A DNA stretch of 64,000 nucleotides from Telmatactis stephensoni (taxonomy: Eukaryota; Cnidaria; Anthozoa; Actiniaria; Isophelliidae): NCBI GenBank assembly GCA_029948255.1, contig JALIZF010001782.1, forward strand, positions 190,001-254,000, written 5' to 3'. Position numbers and translations under genes: made by a program. Of the stretch, positions 27,318-39,649 are shown piece after piece (positions within the stretch are counted from its first letter, which is position 1; each line of letters starts with the position of its first letter). Below the pieces are notes generated by a model, which ran no database searches, was not told the origin of the DNA, and worked only from the letters and a program-made list of their open reading frames with translations.

Positions 27318-27610
27318 GGGTGGTTGGTGCTGCTACTGTTGTTGTTGGTTGTTGTCGTTGATAGTGGTGGTGGAGTTATGGATGGGATATCGATTGTTGT
27401 TAGTGGTGGTGCTGTTGTTAATTATTTTTGTTTTTGGTGGTGGTGGTTGCTTCTGCCACTGTTGTTGTTGGTTGTTGTCGTTGATAGTGGTGGTGGAGTT
27501 GTGGGAGCGATTGTTGCTAGTAATAGTTGTTGCTGTTGTTAATATTGTTTTTGGTACGTGGTGGTTGCTGGTGTTGTTGTTGTTGGTAATGGTGGTGGTG
27601 TTTACTAGTG
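27318..27610. repeat. GGT/GTT low-complexity tract 2
   Basis: It ends 41 bp beyond the hnRNP U-like stop codon. It contains internal duplicates of ctgttgttgttggttgttgt and gatagtggtggtggagtt. On the gene's strand it reads AAC/ACC, so it could be transcribed as part of that gene's 3' UTR. Confidence 0.85.
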
Positions 27611-27650
27611 ATTTGAGCTAATCTTTAGTCTCACACACTAATAGAACTAA

Positions 27651-30600
27651 TTAGTATCTATATCCACCGTCGTATTGTGGATATGATGAAAAGTTTTGGT
27701 TCCTTGCTGCAGATGTACCATACTGCTGACCTTCATAGCGCGGGTCATGACTCGAATACCCTCCACGGTAATCGTGTTCCTGTGGTTGCCGTGGATTGAG
27801 CCCTGCATCACTTCTTATCGATTCATGTAGACTACAGCTTGGGTGCAAAGACTGTTCCTGGACGGAAAAGCTGAGGTTCTCACCATACCCAGTCGCACTA
27901 TGACTAGCACTATGAGGGCTATATCCAACACTACTGTAAAAACCTGTAGTGTCCTGGTAAAAGTAGGTGTTATTTGAGTAAGGCTGTTGTCTGTTGTCAT
28001 TGGAATAAGGACCACTTGGGGGAGAGGGTGCTGTGTAGTTGGCATATCGTCCTGCCACTCCATTATTATGCTGTGGATGTATTGGTAGCCTTGAGCGAAT
28101 TGGAAAGCTCGGAGTTCCATAAGTTTGCCTTGGGTCACGTGGGCTATAGCCCGCAGAGGGGTAGTGTGGGGGTTGTGGCTGTGATTGTCTTGGACTGTTA
28201 TTGTTCCTTGAGGGTTCTTTGGCAGGAGGATCATCATTTGGAGGAGAGTTTCCTCTTTTTCGTTTCAATTCTTCATTTTTTCTTTCATTCTCTTTGAAGA
28301 TCTTGCCTTCTAGTTGGAATTCTTCCAGCAGTCTAGTGGAATTCTCTTGATTTTCTTCAAGAAACCAAACGTCATCAAATGTTTCACCAATTTCAGGCAG
28401 AGTGAAATTGGCTTTCATTTCCATCACTGCACTTTCTGGAACAATCTTTCCTTCTTCCCTTTCTCTCTTCTCAGTCCTCTCTTTTAGAACTTCGTTGGTG
28501 TTTACAAGTACAGCTGCTATTCGATTAAAGCCGTGGAAACGACCCATCTTCCTCCGGCGTGCATTGGGGTAGACATTGGTCTGGTCAAGAATGTAGTTTC
28601 GGTTTTTCTTCTCAGCAATTTCCAACATTTTATTCAAAACTTTTGTAGCCTGTTGGATAAGTTGGTCCCAGCGACCATGATAATTCCTATTCCTGGCCAG
28701 TCCTGTGACTTTCATCTTATCCATGATGGTATTTGTGCCAAGTATGTTGATTTTGAGGTTTTTGTTGCCTCTCTTATACTCATTAGCCCAGCAGGTTTTA
28801 CCAGCTCCTGGTAAGCCAACCATCATGATAACCTTGCAATCTCTACGGGTGGGGGGACCACATGTTCCCCTCACCAACAAATCCCTTGGGATGTATTCTA
28901 TCATAGTAAAGCCCTCCACAGGGGGGAATGTCGGTGGATAGTAGCCAAAGTTGATCCACACTTTCATATTCTTGATGGTCACATGAGGGTAAAATGCAAC
29001 ACCAGTGGGTAGATCTCTCAGTTCAAAGGCCACACCCAAGTAGTGGCCATTTTTGGTGAAAAATATACACTTTTTATCAAAGTCAATGTAAGAGGTTATA
29101 ATATCATTAACACTGTATGGCTCACCATAATCGAGAAATCTGTTGTTTACTGAGGATTTTCCTGTTCCACCATAGCCATAAGACAGTTTTTCCTCACCAA
29201 CAATGAGGCCAGAGTCATCGGTTGACCAGCCCACCCTTGATACATGTGGCGATTGTTCGGTTTCAGGCATTTTGGCAGTCAATTTTTCCAAAATACGAAC
29301 TTCAAAGCAGGCCTAGAATAATAACATTAATTATTTAGGTTAGAATCTCATATTTATCATACTTACTGTATGTCATAACTAGGATATAAAATCTGCTCTG
29401 ATTGGTCAGAGGAAGTGTGTAGTGGGTACTCTACAAGTACATGTAGTTTAAACATAATTTTACATTGAAAAATAATTTTAAGTCAGATGACATAAATACA
29501 CTTTAAAAGTGGTATATATATGTTATAGTTTCAGAGGAGATTTTTTCAATATAGAGTAAAAATGGCTATAATGTGCCAAAAACTAGCCCCACTTAAAGTT
29601 TTAATTCAAATATTCGTTTTGGATTAACACTCAAATTCTATTTTTATCAGTTAGGACTTGATCTACTAAGATACAATTCCCGTTTAAAATAGTTTTTTTG
29701 AGTTGTACAAAGTGGTTGTACTGTATTTTTATTCAAATTTAGCAACTTTCAAGCTGAATGTAAAGAATTATATAGCAATTGAGTAAAAGAAGGCCTAAAA
29801 CTCACTTTCAAATCATTTTCACTTTGGATTAACACTTTTATCCAACTTTTACTAATCAAAACCACTTACAAACAACCTAAAGTTTCTCAAAATAATAACT
29901 TTAGCTTTGTACAACAGTTTAAGCTGAATAGTTTTGGTGCCCAATGTTTGAATGCAAAAAAATCTCTTAAAACTTTTCACTGATTTAAATTTTTTAGACC
30001 ATTGCTATATACTTTCTTAATCCACTTCCTTTCAGTTTAACCCTTTAAAACTACACTAAATACATAACTTACCTACCTATCTACCTACCCTAAACCTAAC
30101 TTTAAAATATCATTCTGAAAAAATCAAACCAGTGGAAAAATTTTAACCTCAACATATATCATTTGCATAAAGCCACATGTACAGAACATCCTAAAAACCT
30201 CATTCTGACCAAACAGAACAATTAGACTGTAAAATGATCACCTTTAATTTAGTCTCACTGTGCAAGTGCAGATGAGATGCATCAAAATATAACCAAGAAT
30301 GATGTTCATATTTTCTAGATACTGATTTTTTTGTACAACTTTTAGTACTGTTTTTCAGAAGTCAATGGTAGTTTACAGTGATGTTTTTTGCTCCATGTGA
30401 TGCTTTCACTAGTATTTTTCTATAATCATAGCATTTGAAGTTGCAGAGTTTAAAATTAAAGAAAAGGAAGACTAGGGAAGGGGGTTTACATAAAGGTTCA
30501 AAACATAGGGCAACCGCTTTCATTGAAATTCAAGAATGTGGGCACAAAACTGAGGTCCTGAATTGCAATAAAAGTCCAAGCCTGTAGTTTTGAACTGATT

Positions 30601-32955
30601 TAAGAACCTCCCACCTATATTTCATGCTAATAAATAAATTTTTAAAAAAATCAAAAATTCATGATAAAAAAAAATCAAAAATTTATGATTTTTTTCAGAG
30701 AAAATCCAGGTTAAATTTTAGTAAATTAGGATAAGTCTTTATCAGATATCAAGATACTCGTCATGGTTATGATATTCATTGTGTTCACTTTATGAATTAT
30801 TAATGAGGTTTTAAAATGTACAATTGGACTATCTTTTTTGTTTGCTGCTAAGAGGGCTTATAACAAGGGGCCTACCTGTATAAGCCAGGACTCTCTGATA
30901 GGATATGCTTCCACATCCTGAACAGATTCTCCACATAATAATGGAAAATTGGTCAATATCATTATCATCATCACTAAAATAGCCATTTTCCTTCTTTATA
31001 GATAAAATCCAAAGAATTGCATTGGTTTAGAGCATTTTTCTTACAGAAATTACAAGAAATCATAAGAAATACAACTTTGTTGGCCACACAGTTTTTCCGA
31101 AAATCAGATGTTCTGTTTGTACAGATGTTCTTTGTACAAGGGACTGGACACTAGTTTAGTCTGCCATCTTATGTTGTAGAATGTTTATCTTTGTATCCTT
31201 GCACAAAAACTGTTTGTTTGACTCAGTTTCACTGGAAAAACAATTTAATGCCTTAGTTTTTTGGTTGTTATCATTTCCCACACAAATTAACAACAAAAAT
31301 ATGTTGAAAATGATTTGAGAGTTTCAAAATAAATTTCTGCATAATTTCACATATTTTCTGCATAATCTAAGATTTTTTCCACACAATATGCCCTGAAATT
31401 TCCACACAATTTCTGCACCCAATCAGAAGCTCTGTAAGCAGCAGTTGATGGTATTTTGGTATTCCAGATAGTGATTATGCAGTGCATTCATAAGATCAAA
31501 CATATGAAAATCCAATTACCAGTATTACTATTGTACTCAGTAGTCATTTCATTTTTAGCTTCTGTTTGATGACTTTGAAAGGGTTTGTGTTTGTCTAATG
31601 GACCTTTCTTAAATTATGCTTCAAAATCAGGATGGACTTGAATTTATTTATTGTATTTATCAAGTCCAACCTCAACTTGAAACCATTGTTCATGTGCACT
31701 GAAGCTCAGTGAATTCAGGAAAAATCTATTACTTAGCTGTATGTAAATGGTACACAATCTCAATGTGAGACTCATGATTTCAAGGACTTTGAAATCATTT
31801 CAAAGTACCTTAGAGTGGACTTTCCAGCATATTAAAGTTCATCATGTGACCTAATTTGAAACATCTGGTTGGCTGATTACTTCATGAAAAATTAATGATT
31901 TGAGAATGTAAGTGAAAGTGCTATACTAAGCAAAATAAAATGTGTAGTGATATAAATACAGTGGGAGAAGTAGAGCACAAGAAAAGCAAGCTTAGGAACA
32001 TTATAGCTATGTGTTTCTCTTGTTGTTCAGATACTTTACAATTGTACAGTGCATCGTCCAGCGTATTTTTATTACAGATCATTTTAAAATGCTTACATCA
32101 CAATATATTTTAGTGCAAGGCATGTCTCTGTCTTCTGATATAAACAGTTGCCACTCAGTGCACATGTAATATCTCAACTATTTCATAAAATGAATCAGTG
32201 GGCAGATTGACAGGATACTCTGTAGACAGGATGCTCTGTAGACCATAAATATATTTGAAAATACAAATTGCACTGGTAAATGTACAATGTAGACATGCAC
32301 TCAGAGTACAGAGGCATGGTAGGACAAAATCTTTCATAAAGACAATATATAGCGGCCCCTTGTGTCTCTGTAAACGTACAATAAATGGATGTCTGTTGAG
32401 TCTTATTACTGTCTTTTGAACCACGACACTCTAAGGTCCCTAAAACAATTATTAAATTCTCAAGAATTTTAATGGCGTTTCCAAGGTGGATGTATGGCCT
32501 GTAATTCTTAGCATAGCTTAGCTTTTATAACAACAGATTTACAATATCTAGACATATAAAACTAATCTGCTAAGTTTGCTCAGATCAATGAAATGAAAAC
32601 AGAAAAATTGAGCTAAAGGTTTATAGCTCGAGGCAGCTTCCGCCTTTGCCTTCTACATGAAAGCTGTCTGTGCGATATCATAGTATAAATAGAACAATAA
32701 AAACACGATCTCTCTCTTTACCTTTCCCGACTTAACGCCATGTGTTGCACGAGCACCAGCCCACAAGTATTCAAATCCATCTTGATGCCAACTACTTCCA
32801 GTGCAGCCATCACTAGAGATTACAAAGTTCAGATCGCTATTGTAGTCATCCAAAACAACTGGATTGTTTGACAGACTACGATTGTATTGTGGAAGGTAGT
32901 TAGGGCTACCAACACTGTTGGGATGACTTTGGAAATCCGGATAGTGATGATACAT
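27651..32955 (-). CDS. HNRNPUL1: hnRNP U-like protein with SPRY and P-loop kinase-like domains (2 exons, 631 aa as read)
   Basis: This is a nuclear RNA-binding protein of the hnRNP U / U-like family, involved in RNA processing and, in vertebrates, DNA damage responses. Exons 32722-32955 (78 codons) and 27651-29312 (553 codons plus stop) join in phase 0 across a 3.4-kb intron. The SPRY domain starts near residue 35 (YNSDLNFVISSDGCTG), crosses the junction at THGVKSGK/ACFEVRILEK and continues through RVGWSTDDSGLIVGEE and SYGYGGTGK. Then come the Walker A motif GLPGAGKT (about 244-251), the family block NILGTNTIMDKMKVTGL, NYILDQTNVYPNARRRKM and ANFTLPEIGETFDDVWF. The tail from about residue 430 is rich in P, Q, N, Y, S and G. 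Human HNRNPUL1 has an N-terminal SAP domain; none is seen here. A cttttt...tag acceptor-like site just above the Met suggests that an upstream exon may exist. The gene symbol names the closest human family member and is not an orthology test. Confidence 0.93.
29313..32721 (-). other. 3.4-kb intron of the hnRNP U-like gene, no other gene seen
   Basis: It is AT-rich, with no recognised exon. It contains a short pair of near-repeats 'aaaaatcaaaaattcatga' at about 30645-30690. The frame at 32155-32424 matches nothing. Confidence 0.7.
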
Positions 32956-33059
32956 TGTTTGAAGGCTAAAAACGTGTAAAAGGTAAAATCATTGTCGAAA
33001 ATGTCGGACGGAAGTGAAAGTAGTCTCCAGACTTTACCCACCAAAATACACACAGGAAG

Positions 33060-33777
33060 ACCATCCGTGCGTTATTTAGTCTTCGCGGGTAGGATGAGCA
33101 TTATAGTCCATAAGGATATTGTACGTACATCATAGTCACTGCACACAGTCGCATTTCCTCAGAGTCGACAGATCAGACCATTTAAGTTTCTTTAGTAAAG
33201 CAGGCGCACTCTAGAGTAACTGTTAAGGGTGTACTGACACATAAAAATTGCCCGTTGCTAGGGAAAATTGAAAATGCTCTAAAATGTTTGTCTTCCTTGA
33301 GGGGACTTTAACATAAATGCACGTCATTGCATGACGTCATGGCTACAGAAAAAAGCTATAATTCTCTTTAGCAATGTGTATTAGAGAATTTCACATACAT
33401 TGAATAAATTTTGAGATCAAGATGCATAATGCCAAGCATGCGTTTTAAGAATGGTCTCCAATTAAATTTCATATGAGAGTTTTGAATGTCGAAATTGAGC
33501 AAATGATGCAAATATCTTCCGTATTTCTTAAGTTTTCGTAAATTTTTGCTTGGCTTTGAAGAAAAGGCTGAAAATGAAATAAATATTGATGTAATAATAA
33601 TAATAAATAGTAATGGGCTCCTGAAAATATTGAAGTTTAAAAGAGGTTTTTAAGAAGTTCTATTTAACAAATCGAACATATATTTGTATTTTACCACAAA
33701 ACCAGCATTTCAATTTAAAACGTGACTGCATTTCGTGACATGACCAAAACGTGACTGAAATCACAGTGATGAGAGTA
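33060..33777. other. Upstream flank of the hnRNP U-like gene
   Basis: This is a plausible promoter/5' UTR region. A GT donor-like site (ggtgg|gtaaag) lies at about 33030, reading leftward, so an untranslated or N-terminal exon may sit just above. I found no SAP-domain frame. Confidence 0.4.
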
Positions 33778-34126
33778 GTCCAGACCCAGGCCTCTTTTTA
33801 CCCCGCTCCGCTTTGGTAAAACAGAGTCCAGAAGAACTTGCATGCGCATGCGTTATATGAACCAATCAGACACTGTAACGTTTTGGTGTGACCTGGTTAC
33901 AGGGCTTGGATTTGCTCCAATTTGGGTAAAAACGTGTGCTTCGTACAAGTGAAGGCATACTTAACTGCTTCGATAAATTCCGTTTTCAAAATGAGCCCCA
34001 TATAGCTGATTTAATTCAGATAACCTTCAGCAGCAATATTGAACCCCTTGTAACCTGGTCACACCAAAATTTTACGGTGTCTGATTTGTTCATGTAATGC
34101 ATGCGCATGCAAGTTCTTCTGGACTC

Positions 34127-34198
34127 AATCTCGTACCCAGAGCCTGCGTTCCTCTTGGTCAGCTGACCAAGAGGAACGCAGGCTCTGGATACGAGATT
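34127..34198. mobile_element. 72-bp near-perfect palindromic insert
   Basis: The arms aatctcgtacccagagcctg and its partner meet at the centre cttggtcagctgaccaag. The flanks ttctggactc and ttctgggactc look like a target duplication with one added G. Confidence 0.8.
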
Positions 34199-34218
34199 GT
34201 TCTGGGACTCTGTTGTAC

Positions 34219-34303
34219 TAGTCTCCCTCGCAGCCGCTCCTAGTGTCATCACGCAAGGAGGAATCTTGCGTGACGACACTAGGAGCGGCTGCGAGGGAGA
34301 CTA
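34219..34303. mobile_element. 85-bp palindromic insert with a 9-bp target duplication
   Basis: The arms tagtctccctcgcagccgct and its reverse complement enclose a short loop near gaggaat. Exact 9-bp repeats ctgttgtac lie at 34210-34218 and 34304-34312. Confidence 0.88.
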
Positions 34304-34362
34304 CTGTTGTACCGAAGCGGAGCGGGGTAAAAAGAGGCCTGGGCCTGGACTATGAGGAGAGT

Positions 34363-35192
34363 TGTACAGCCGCTTAAGTGATCCCCGCCGCTAAAGTGAT
34401 CCCCGCCGCTTAAGTGATCCCCATATCGCCGCTTAAATGATCCCCGCCGCTTAAATGATCCTCATTCGCCGCTTAAATGATCCCTGGAGAAAAAATAGGA
34501 TCTGGACCATCGGGACTGTGGACTACAAGCGTTGTAAGAGTGTCTTTTTTATCGTTTCTCATTTATGACAAGACTACATAGCAACAACCAAACCGAGCAA
34601 TCTTTATTTAATAAAAAAGATGATTTTTAGTTTGAAAAATCTAAAAACAATTTTTTTAAAGAATAATTTTGATCAGTATCAGGAATGCCTGTATAAATAA
34701 AGTTGCTAACCAAAACAATAACATGATATTACTCACTAAACATGTCTTATATATATATGGGTCTTTTTGTACCATGTTAGCATATCTGACTGGTTTCTTT
34801 GTGCGGTGAAACTCTGAATACAAGAGGTTTTTAACGTTTAACAATGTATACTAATATATGTTTTTCAAATGTTCTACTGGCTCACGATTTTGATAAGAAA
34901 TGTACTGAAATTTTGCACATTTAATAATAATACATCTTTATTGAGGATACTATATATTGTCACAAAGGTGATTTACAGATAGGTCCTCTAAATAATAATA
35001 ATAAAAATAATAAATAAATAGAGAAAAATATTGATGTAGTATGATGCAGTATTTCGTCTTTTGTCGTTCAGTAATCCGTATTCCCAATTATAAAGATTCT
35101 AAAATTTCCGAGGATCATTTAAGCGGCGATTTGGGGATCATTTAAGCGGTGGGGATCACTTATGCAGCGGGGATCACTTAAGCGGCTGTACA
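34363..35192. mobile_element. 830-bp foldback element whose arms are tandem subrepeats
   Basis: The left arm (34363-34490) repeats 'ccgcttaagtgatcccc' about six times. The right arm (35105-35192) carries about four inverted copies, ending ggatcacttaagcggctgta. The AT-rich middle has no coding frame of interest. No target duplication was seen. Confidence 0.85.
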
Positions 35193-36321
35193 CCGTGTGA
35201 AAAGCCGATGGTAAGTGTACATTTATGAGTCTAAATAATGTTTTATTTTGAATTTTTTTCAATGAAAAATATCATTTGTCTTTAAAAAAGTTTTGTCAAC
35301 CGTTATTGTCATTTCTATGCTGCATGAAATCTGATATTTCAAGCTGTAAAGATGAGAAAACACCCGTACAATTTATTCGGCGGCTTTGTCATGAATGACA
35401 AAATCAGTAAAAGCTTTATAGTCTGTAATTGTTGGTGACTGGTTTGACATTTATATTTAATGTATTAATATCATGGTTTTCCTAACAGTTGCTAAAAATT
35501 AAATGTTTTGTGAGTTGTTTTACACCAACATCAACATCTCTCCGAGTGAAAGTCGCGCGAAATTTTGTAAATTTTCACCAGACTCTGTAAATGTTATGAA
35601 CCTGGCGGTTTTGTTAATAGCTATCAATTTTCGAGGCAAAAACAATTAGACTTAATTACAATATTTGTAGTCATTCTACTGGCTCAAATGTAAAATATAG
35701 TATTCTCTTTTCAAAAGGAATCTTCACAAAGTTTGACTTTGCTTTGCGTGACAGATGACGCAATCTCTATGTGTCTGTCCTGATCTTACTGACAGCCAAT
35801 CAGAAAGCGAGAAAATTACAAGTTGTGGTAAAAAATGCTTTTTCAAAGGACTTTTGGCAAGGACCGTATTTTGACGTGAATTTGGCGCTTTACACTGATG
35901 GGCTTTCCATATTGGTTTCTAAATCGAGCCGCCTTTATAAAAACTTTTAAACTCAAGAGAATTCGTTTTATTTTTCAAAAAAAGAAAAAGAAAAAAAAAA
36001 AAAAGAAGAAAAGAAAAAAAAAAAAAAAGAAAAAGAAAAGAAAGAGAAAAAGAAAAAAGAAAAGAAAAAGGAAACTCTCTTACGTACAATCACAGTGACC
36101 CATGGTCAGCGGTTCTTTCTACAGGAAACCCAATGTTTTTAAGCAAGTGCTAGATTGCTAGCCCTTCTCAAGAAATGCTTATCTTTTTTGAGAAAATCAG
36201 GCGGATATTCCCTTCTATATATAGATAATAAACAATATTGTCGTCAGTATTGGGAATCGTTCATGACTTCGTTACCAACACTTGTTTAAGTTGCGATGAC
36301 AGAAATTTCTTCGCCGAAGTA
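35193..36321. other. Intergenic stretch with a purine microsatellite
   Basis: Positions 35978-36072 are an almost pure A/G tract (aaaag, aaaaag units) that opens a spurious lysine/arginine frame. The rest is AT-rich and shows nothing recognised. Confidence 0.7.
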
Positions 36322-37575
36322 GGATGTTACTAAAACCAGGAATGGGGAATGGGGAATGGAAGGGGAATGGAGGAATGAGGGAATGGGGAATGAGACTGGG
36401 ACGAGCTAGTGGTAAACAAAGGCATAGCATTCCCATGCCCTACTCCCGTGCGTCATAATTTGACACTTCCACTTCTGATCCAAAAACTTCAAAATTTGCA
36501 TTAAAAAAATGTCAAAATTTGCACATTTCTGCAAATAAATAAACGAAAAAAGGTAGATAAATTTGGAAGCTACAAACATGTTGAGAAATAATTTTGTAAT
36601 ACTTTTGGTGTTTTGGCGGGAATTTTTTCTACAAACGCGCGAGTCGTCAATTTCCCGCTCAAACATTAATGATTCCGCCGATTGAACTTTGCAAGTGAAT
36701 CTTTGGCAAGTTGTGTGATGTTTCTGTATTTATTAGCTCTATGGACTCTCAAGGAAGTCTATTTTCAGTATTTAGATGTCGACAGTCGAGCAAGTGGAGG
36801 AGATAAGACAAACTTTTCAAGGAAAGCGAGTCGGACAGTACTTTTGTTTTAGTAGGAAATTGTTGAACCAATCGTGATCTGTAGATTCGCTGAAAATTCA
36901 CCTGTATAAAATGGACAAATTCAGTTTTTCTCCTGATGGTTCTAAGTTGGCATTTGAAAACCTGGAAATTATTGCAGCTTATTCATTATCATATGTGAGT
37001 AGAAAGGTATAAGAAAATGCCCGGGAGGAGCTCTCGATCGAGACTACAATGGAGACTCAAAGAGGTTGGATTGACTCCACAAAACTGTAAGTTTGTTAAA
37101 AGTTTTGATTTCAGAAAAATTCTCTTTTCATGCAATTTAGAATAAATTAGAACTCGTAAAGTCTCAATGAATACAATTTTTTTAAAACAATTTATTCTAA
37201 ATTGCACTCAAACTTTTGATCATGTGATTACATATACACATTTTTTCATGTTTATTATTATTAGGAAATCATATAAATTATATGGTTTTCTCATGGAATT
37301 TGGAAGAAATTTGAACTCGATCATGGGATTTAAGACGAAAATTAAACTGCATCCGGTTGCTAAAAACAGCCCAACCGGGAATTATGAATTATCATGGCGC
37401 GCGCGGTATTAATTAAGAAGTTTCCCTCTCTAGTATTTATGCTCTCTTGGTTGTTCTGATCATCGTGGAATTTTGGGAATGCTGTGCCTTTGTTGACCGC
37501 TAGCTCGTCCCAGTCTCATTCACCATTCCTCATTCCTCCATTTCCCATTCCTCATTCCTGGTTTTAGTAACATCC
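36322..37575. mobile_element. 1.25-kb TIR element with a 9-bp target duplication
   Basis: The ends ggatgttactaaaaccagga and its reverse complement continue into GGAATG-rich arms, and actgggacgagctagtggt pairs with ccgctagctcgtcccagt. Exact 9-bp repeats gccgaagta lie at 36313-36321 and 37576-37584. No transposase frame is visible, so it is non-autonomous as seen. Confidence 0.88.
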
Positions 37576-39200
37576 GCCGAAGTAAGACGATCGGAAGCAA
37601 ATTAAAGTCACAAATAAATTTCCCGCGAACGCTATTATTGGAGCATTTCTATCTGAGTTAAGTGAGCTTCGCCGATACTCGGCCAACTCGGCCGCCATAT
37701 TGGTGCTTCGCCGAGACTCGACCGAGACTCGTCCGAGAGTCGACCGATACCTGATTTATATTTGACTGATACATACTTTATTGAGTAAAAAACGCATCTT
37801 TCTATTACTTTTAGCCCTTCTGTCCACACTAAAACAGCGTTTCTCCTCGATGTATGGAGTAGGAGGGTTGGGAGGGGAGGGGAGCTGAAACAAATTCTCA
37901 CCAGCAAAATTACACTAAAAGTACAGACAAAGCAAATCGTATAATCCCATTTATTAACCAGATTACTAGCAACAGCCAATTAATGTAAAATACAATTCGT
38001 TAGTGGTACCACAATACGAGTTAATATATATAGTATTTTGAAAACAGAGCTTGAATTGGCTTGACATTGTATGGAGCTTTTCCTGCAATGAATGATTATT
38101 CAGTTTGTTAATTAGTGATATCAAAAAAAAAAAAAAACCCGTAGATTTGCTGATGATTTTTACAAAAAAATCAATATAAGTGATAATCATTAAAAAAAAG
38201 GAGACATCAACCTCCCCAGTCCGGTCGGGGTTTTGTGTGCCCGCGCTACGGGGGGAGAGTACCGCGGGTGCACAAACCCTGCATGATGTGTTGGGAAACA
38301 GAGCCTAACATTAACTTGGATATCATCAAGTCTTGAGTTTATTGTATTATTTTACAAAACCTCTTTGCCTGGTTTACACTAGCGACATGGATCTCGTCTA
38401 CATTAACCCAGATCAATTAAAGGGGTGTTTACATGAGCACTAGCACCGAGGATCATTCTAGCAGGCGAATCATCCTACCTGCCGCTATAATACATTTACT
38501 GCATTCTTTTTTCATAGAAATTTGTGTCTTCACTTTGGGTACTAGGATCATCCTACTAAACAGAATGCAGTAAGGGGGTGTTCACACTGATTGCACTAGG
38601 ATCATCCTAGCACTATAATGCCATAATGAATTTTGACTTCAAGAATTAGTTCTAATGGACAACGTTCCAAGTTTTTTTCCTCAGAGCAAGAAACGAACGA
38701 CAGAATAATATCCCTGGTTTAACTAGGGTGGACCTGAGTCGGCATATGAAGCTTCAGCTTATCCATATATGTGTACGCCAGGCTTTTCCTTGTTTCAATT
38801 AATCTGAATAATTTGTAATAATAAACATGAAAAAATTATCGATGCTGATTGGCTAAGAGCAGTGCGGTTTCAAGGAAATTTAGTGCAGAAAAAAGGAAAT
38901 TTAGTGCAAATTTGAGTTTTCAAAAACAGTGTCGAAATTAAAGTGTTCTTAGTTTTGCTGTTGTTCACATTATCTAGCATCAAAACTCTGCGCATATTCA
39001 GATCACAAAGGAACAATTTTGATGGAAAAAAGGTGAAAAAGTTGAAGATTTTATTGTGTTTTTGAATGAAATTTGCTGAAATGTGCGTGCGCTACTGACG
39101 CCACCACATGTCATCGAGCGTGCGCTCAGATTTTATTCCAAAAATGTACGCTATTTTGCAGAGATCAAAAAACAACTCACTTGTTTCTATTTTTTCATGT
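37576..39200. other. Intergenic stretch, no gene seen
   Basis: It holds short 'cgagactcgaccgagactcg' words near 37710-37745, a poly-A run at 38124, and a weak inverted pair 'ggggtgtttacatgagcact' / 'agggggtgttcacactga' (38423-38600) that may be one more MITE. Confidence 0.45.
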
Positions 39201-39204
39201 GTAT

Positions 39205-39357
39205 TATTAACAGGAAATCATATGGCTTTCTCGTGCATTTTGGAATAAATCTGAACTCGTGGGATTTCAAAAAGCTCAAGTTGCATTAACTCTTTGAAAT
39301 CCCACTCGTTCAAATTTATTCCAAATTGCACTCGAAACCATATGATTTCCTGGTAAG
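39205..39357. repeat. Inverted repeat (~150 bp)
   Basis: The words ggaaatcatatggctttctc and ttggaataaatctgaactcg on the left pair with attccaaattgcactcg and accatatgatttcctgg on the right. The centre is gggatttcaaaaagctcaag / aactctttgaaatcccac. Similar words occur inside the element at 36322-37575 (37260-37330). Confidence 0.75.
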
Positions 39358-39649
39358 AAATGAATTACTTTGTGGTTTTTAGTGACAGCATCCATAGCAA
39401 CAGGCTTTTCCTTTTTCACAGTCTACGTCTGCTTTGCATTGTTTTGGGATGCAAAACCTCCTGGGGCACTTCTTTGGCTCTAAAGAGACATAGAAGGACG
39501 AAAAATCACATTTTAATTAATGAGTTTCTTATTATCTGTATCTCATTTCTAATACGATAAGATAATTCACATTTTTCTCAGCGTCCGAAACGATTCCATG
39601 TGCGGTCTACTAGGACAGGGGAGAGGGGGGTGGGGGAGTGTGGCGGCGG

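Larger units (their letters stand above)
33778..34351. mobile_element. Large palindromic element holding two smaller nested palindromes
   Basis: The outer arms gtccagacccaggcctcttt and ...aaagaggcctgggcctggac frame the inner pairs aagaacttgcatgcgcatg (33830) / catgcgcatgcaagttctt (34098) and acctggttacagggc / gtaacctggtcac. Its right arm is interrupted twice, by 34127-34198 and 34219-34303. Confidence 0.85.

Noticed and set aside
26754..27621. Long frames rich in Leu, Val, Trp and Gly
   Set aside because: They arise from GTT/GGT low-complexity tracts in which stop codons are rare.
27815..28297. Separate small genes within the hnRNP U-like region
   Set aside because: They are other-frame shadows of the low-complexity C-terminal coding exon.
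35898..36098. Lysine/arginine-rich frame
   Set aside because: It is a translation of a purine microsatellite.
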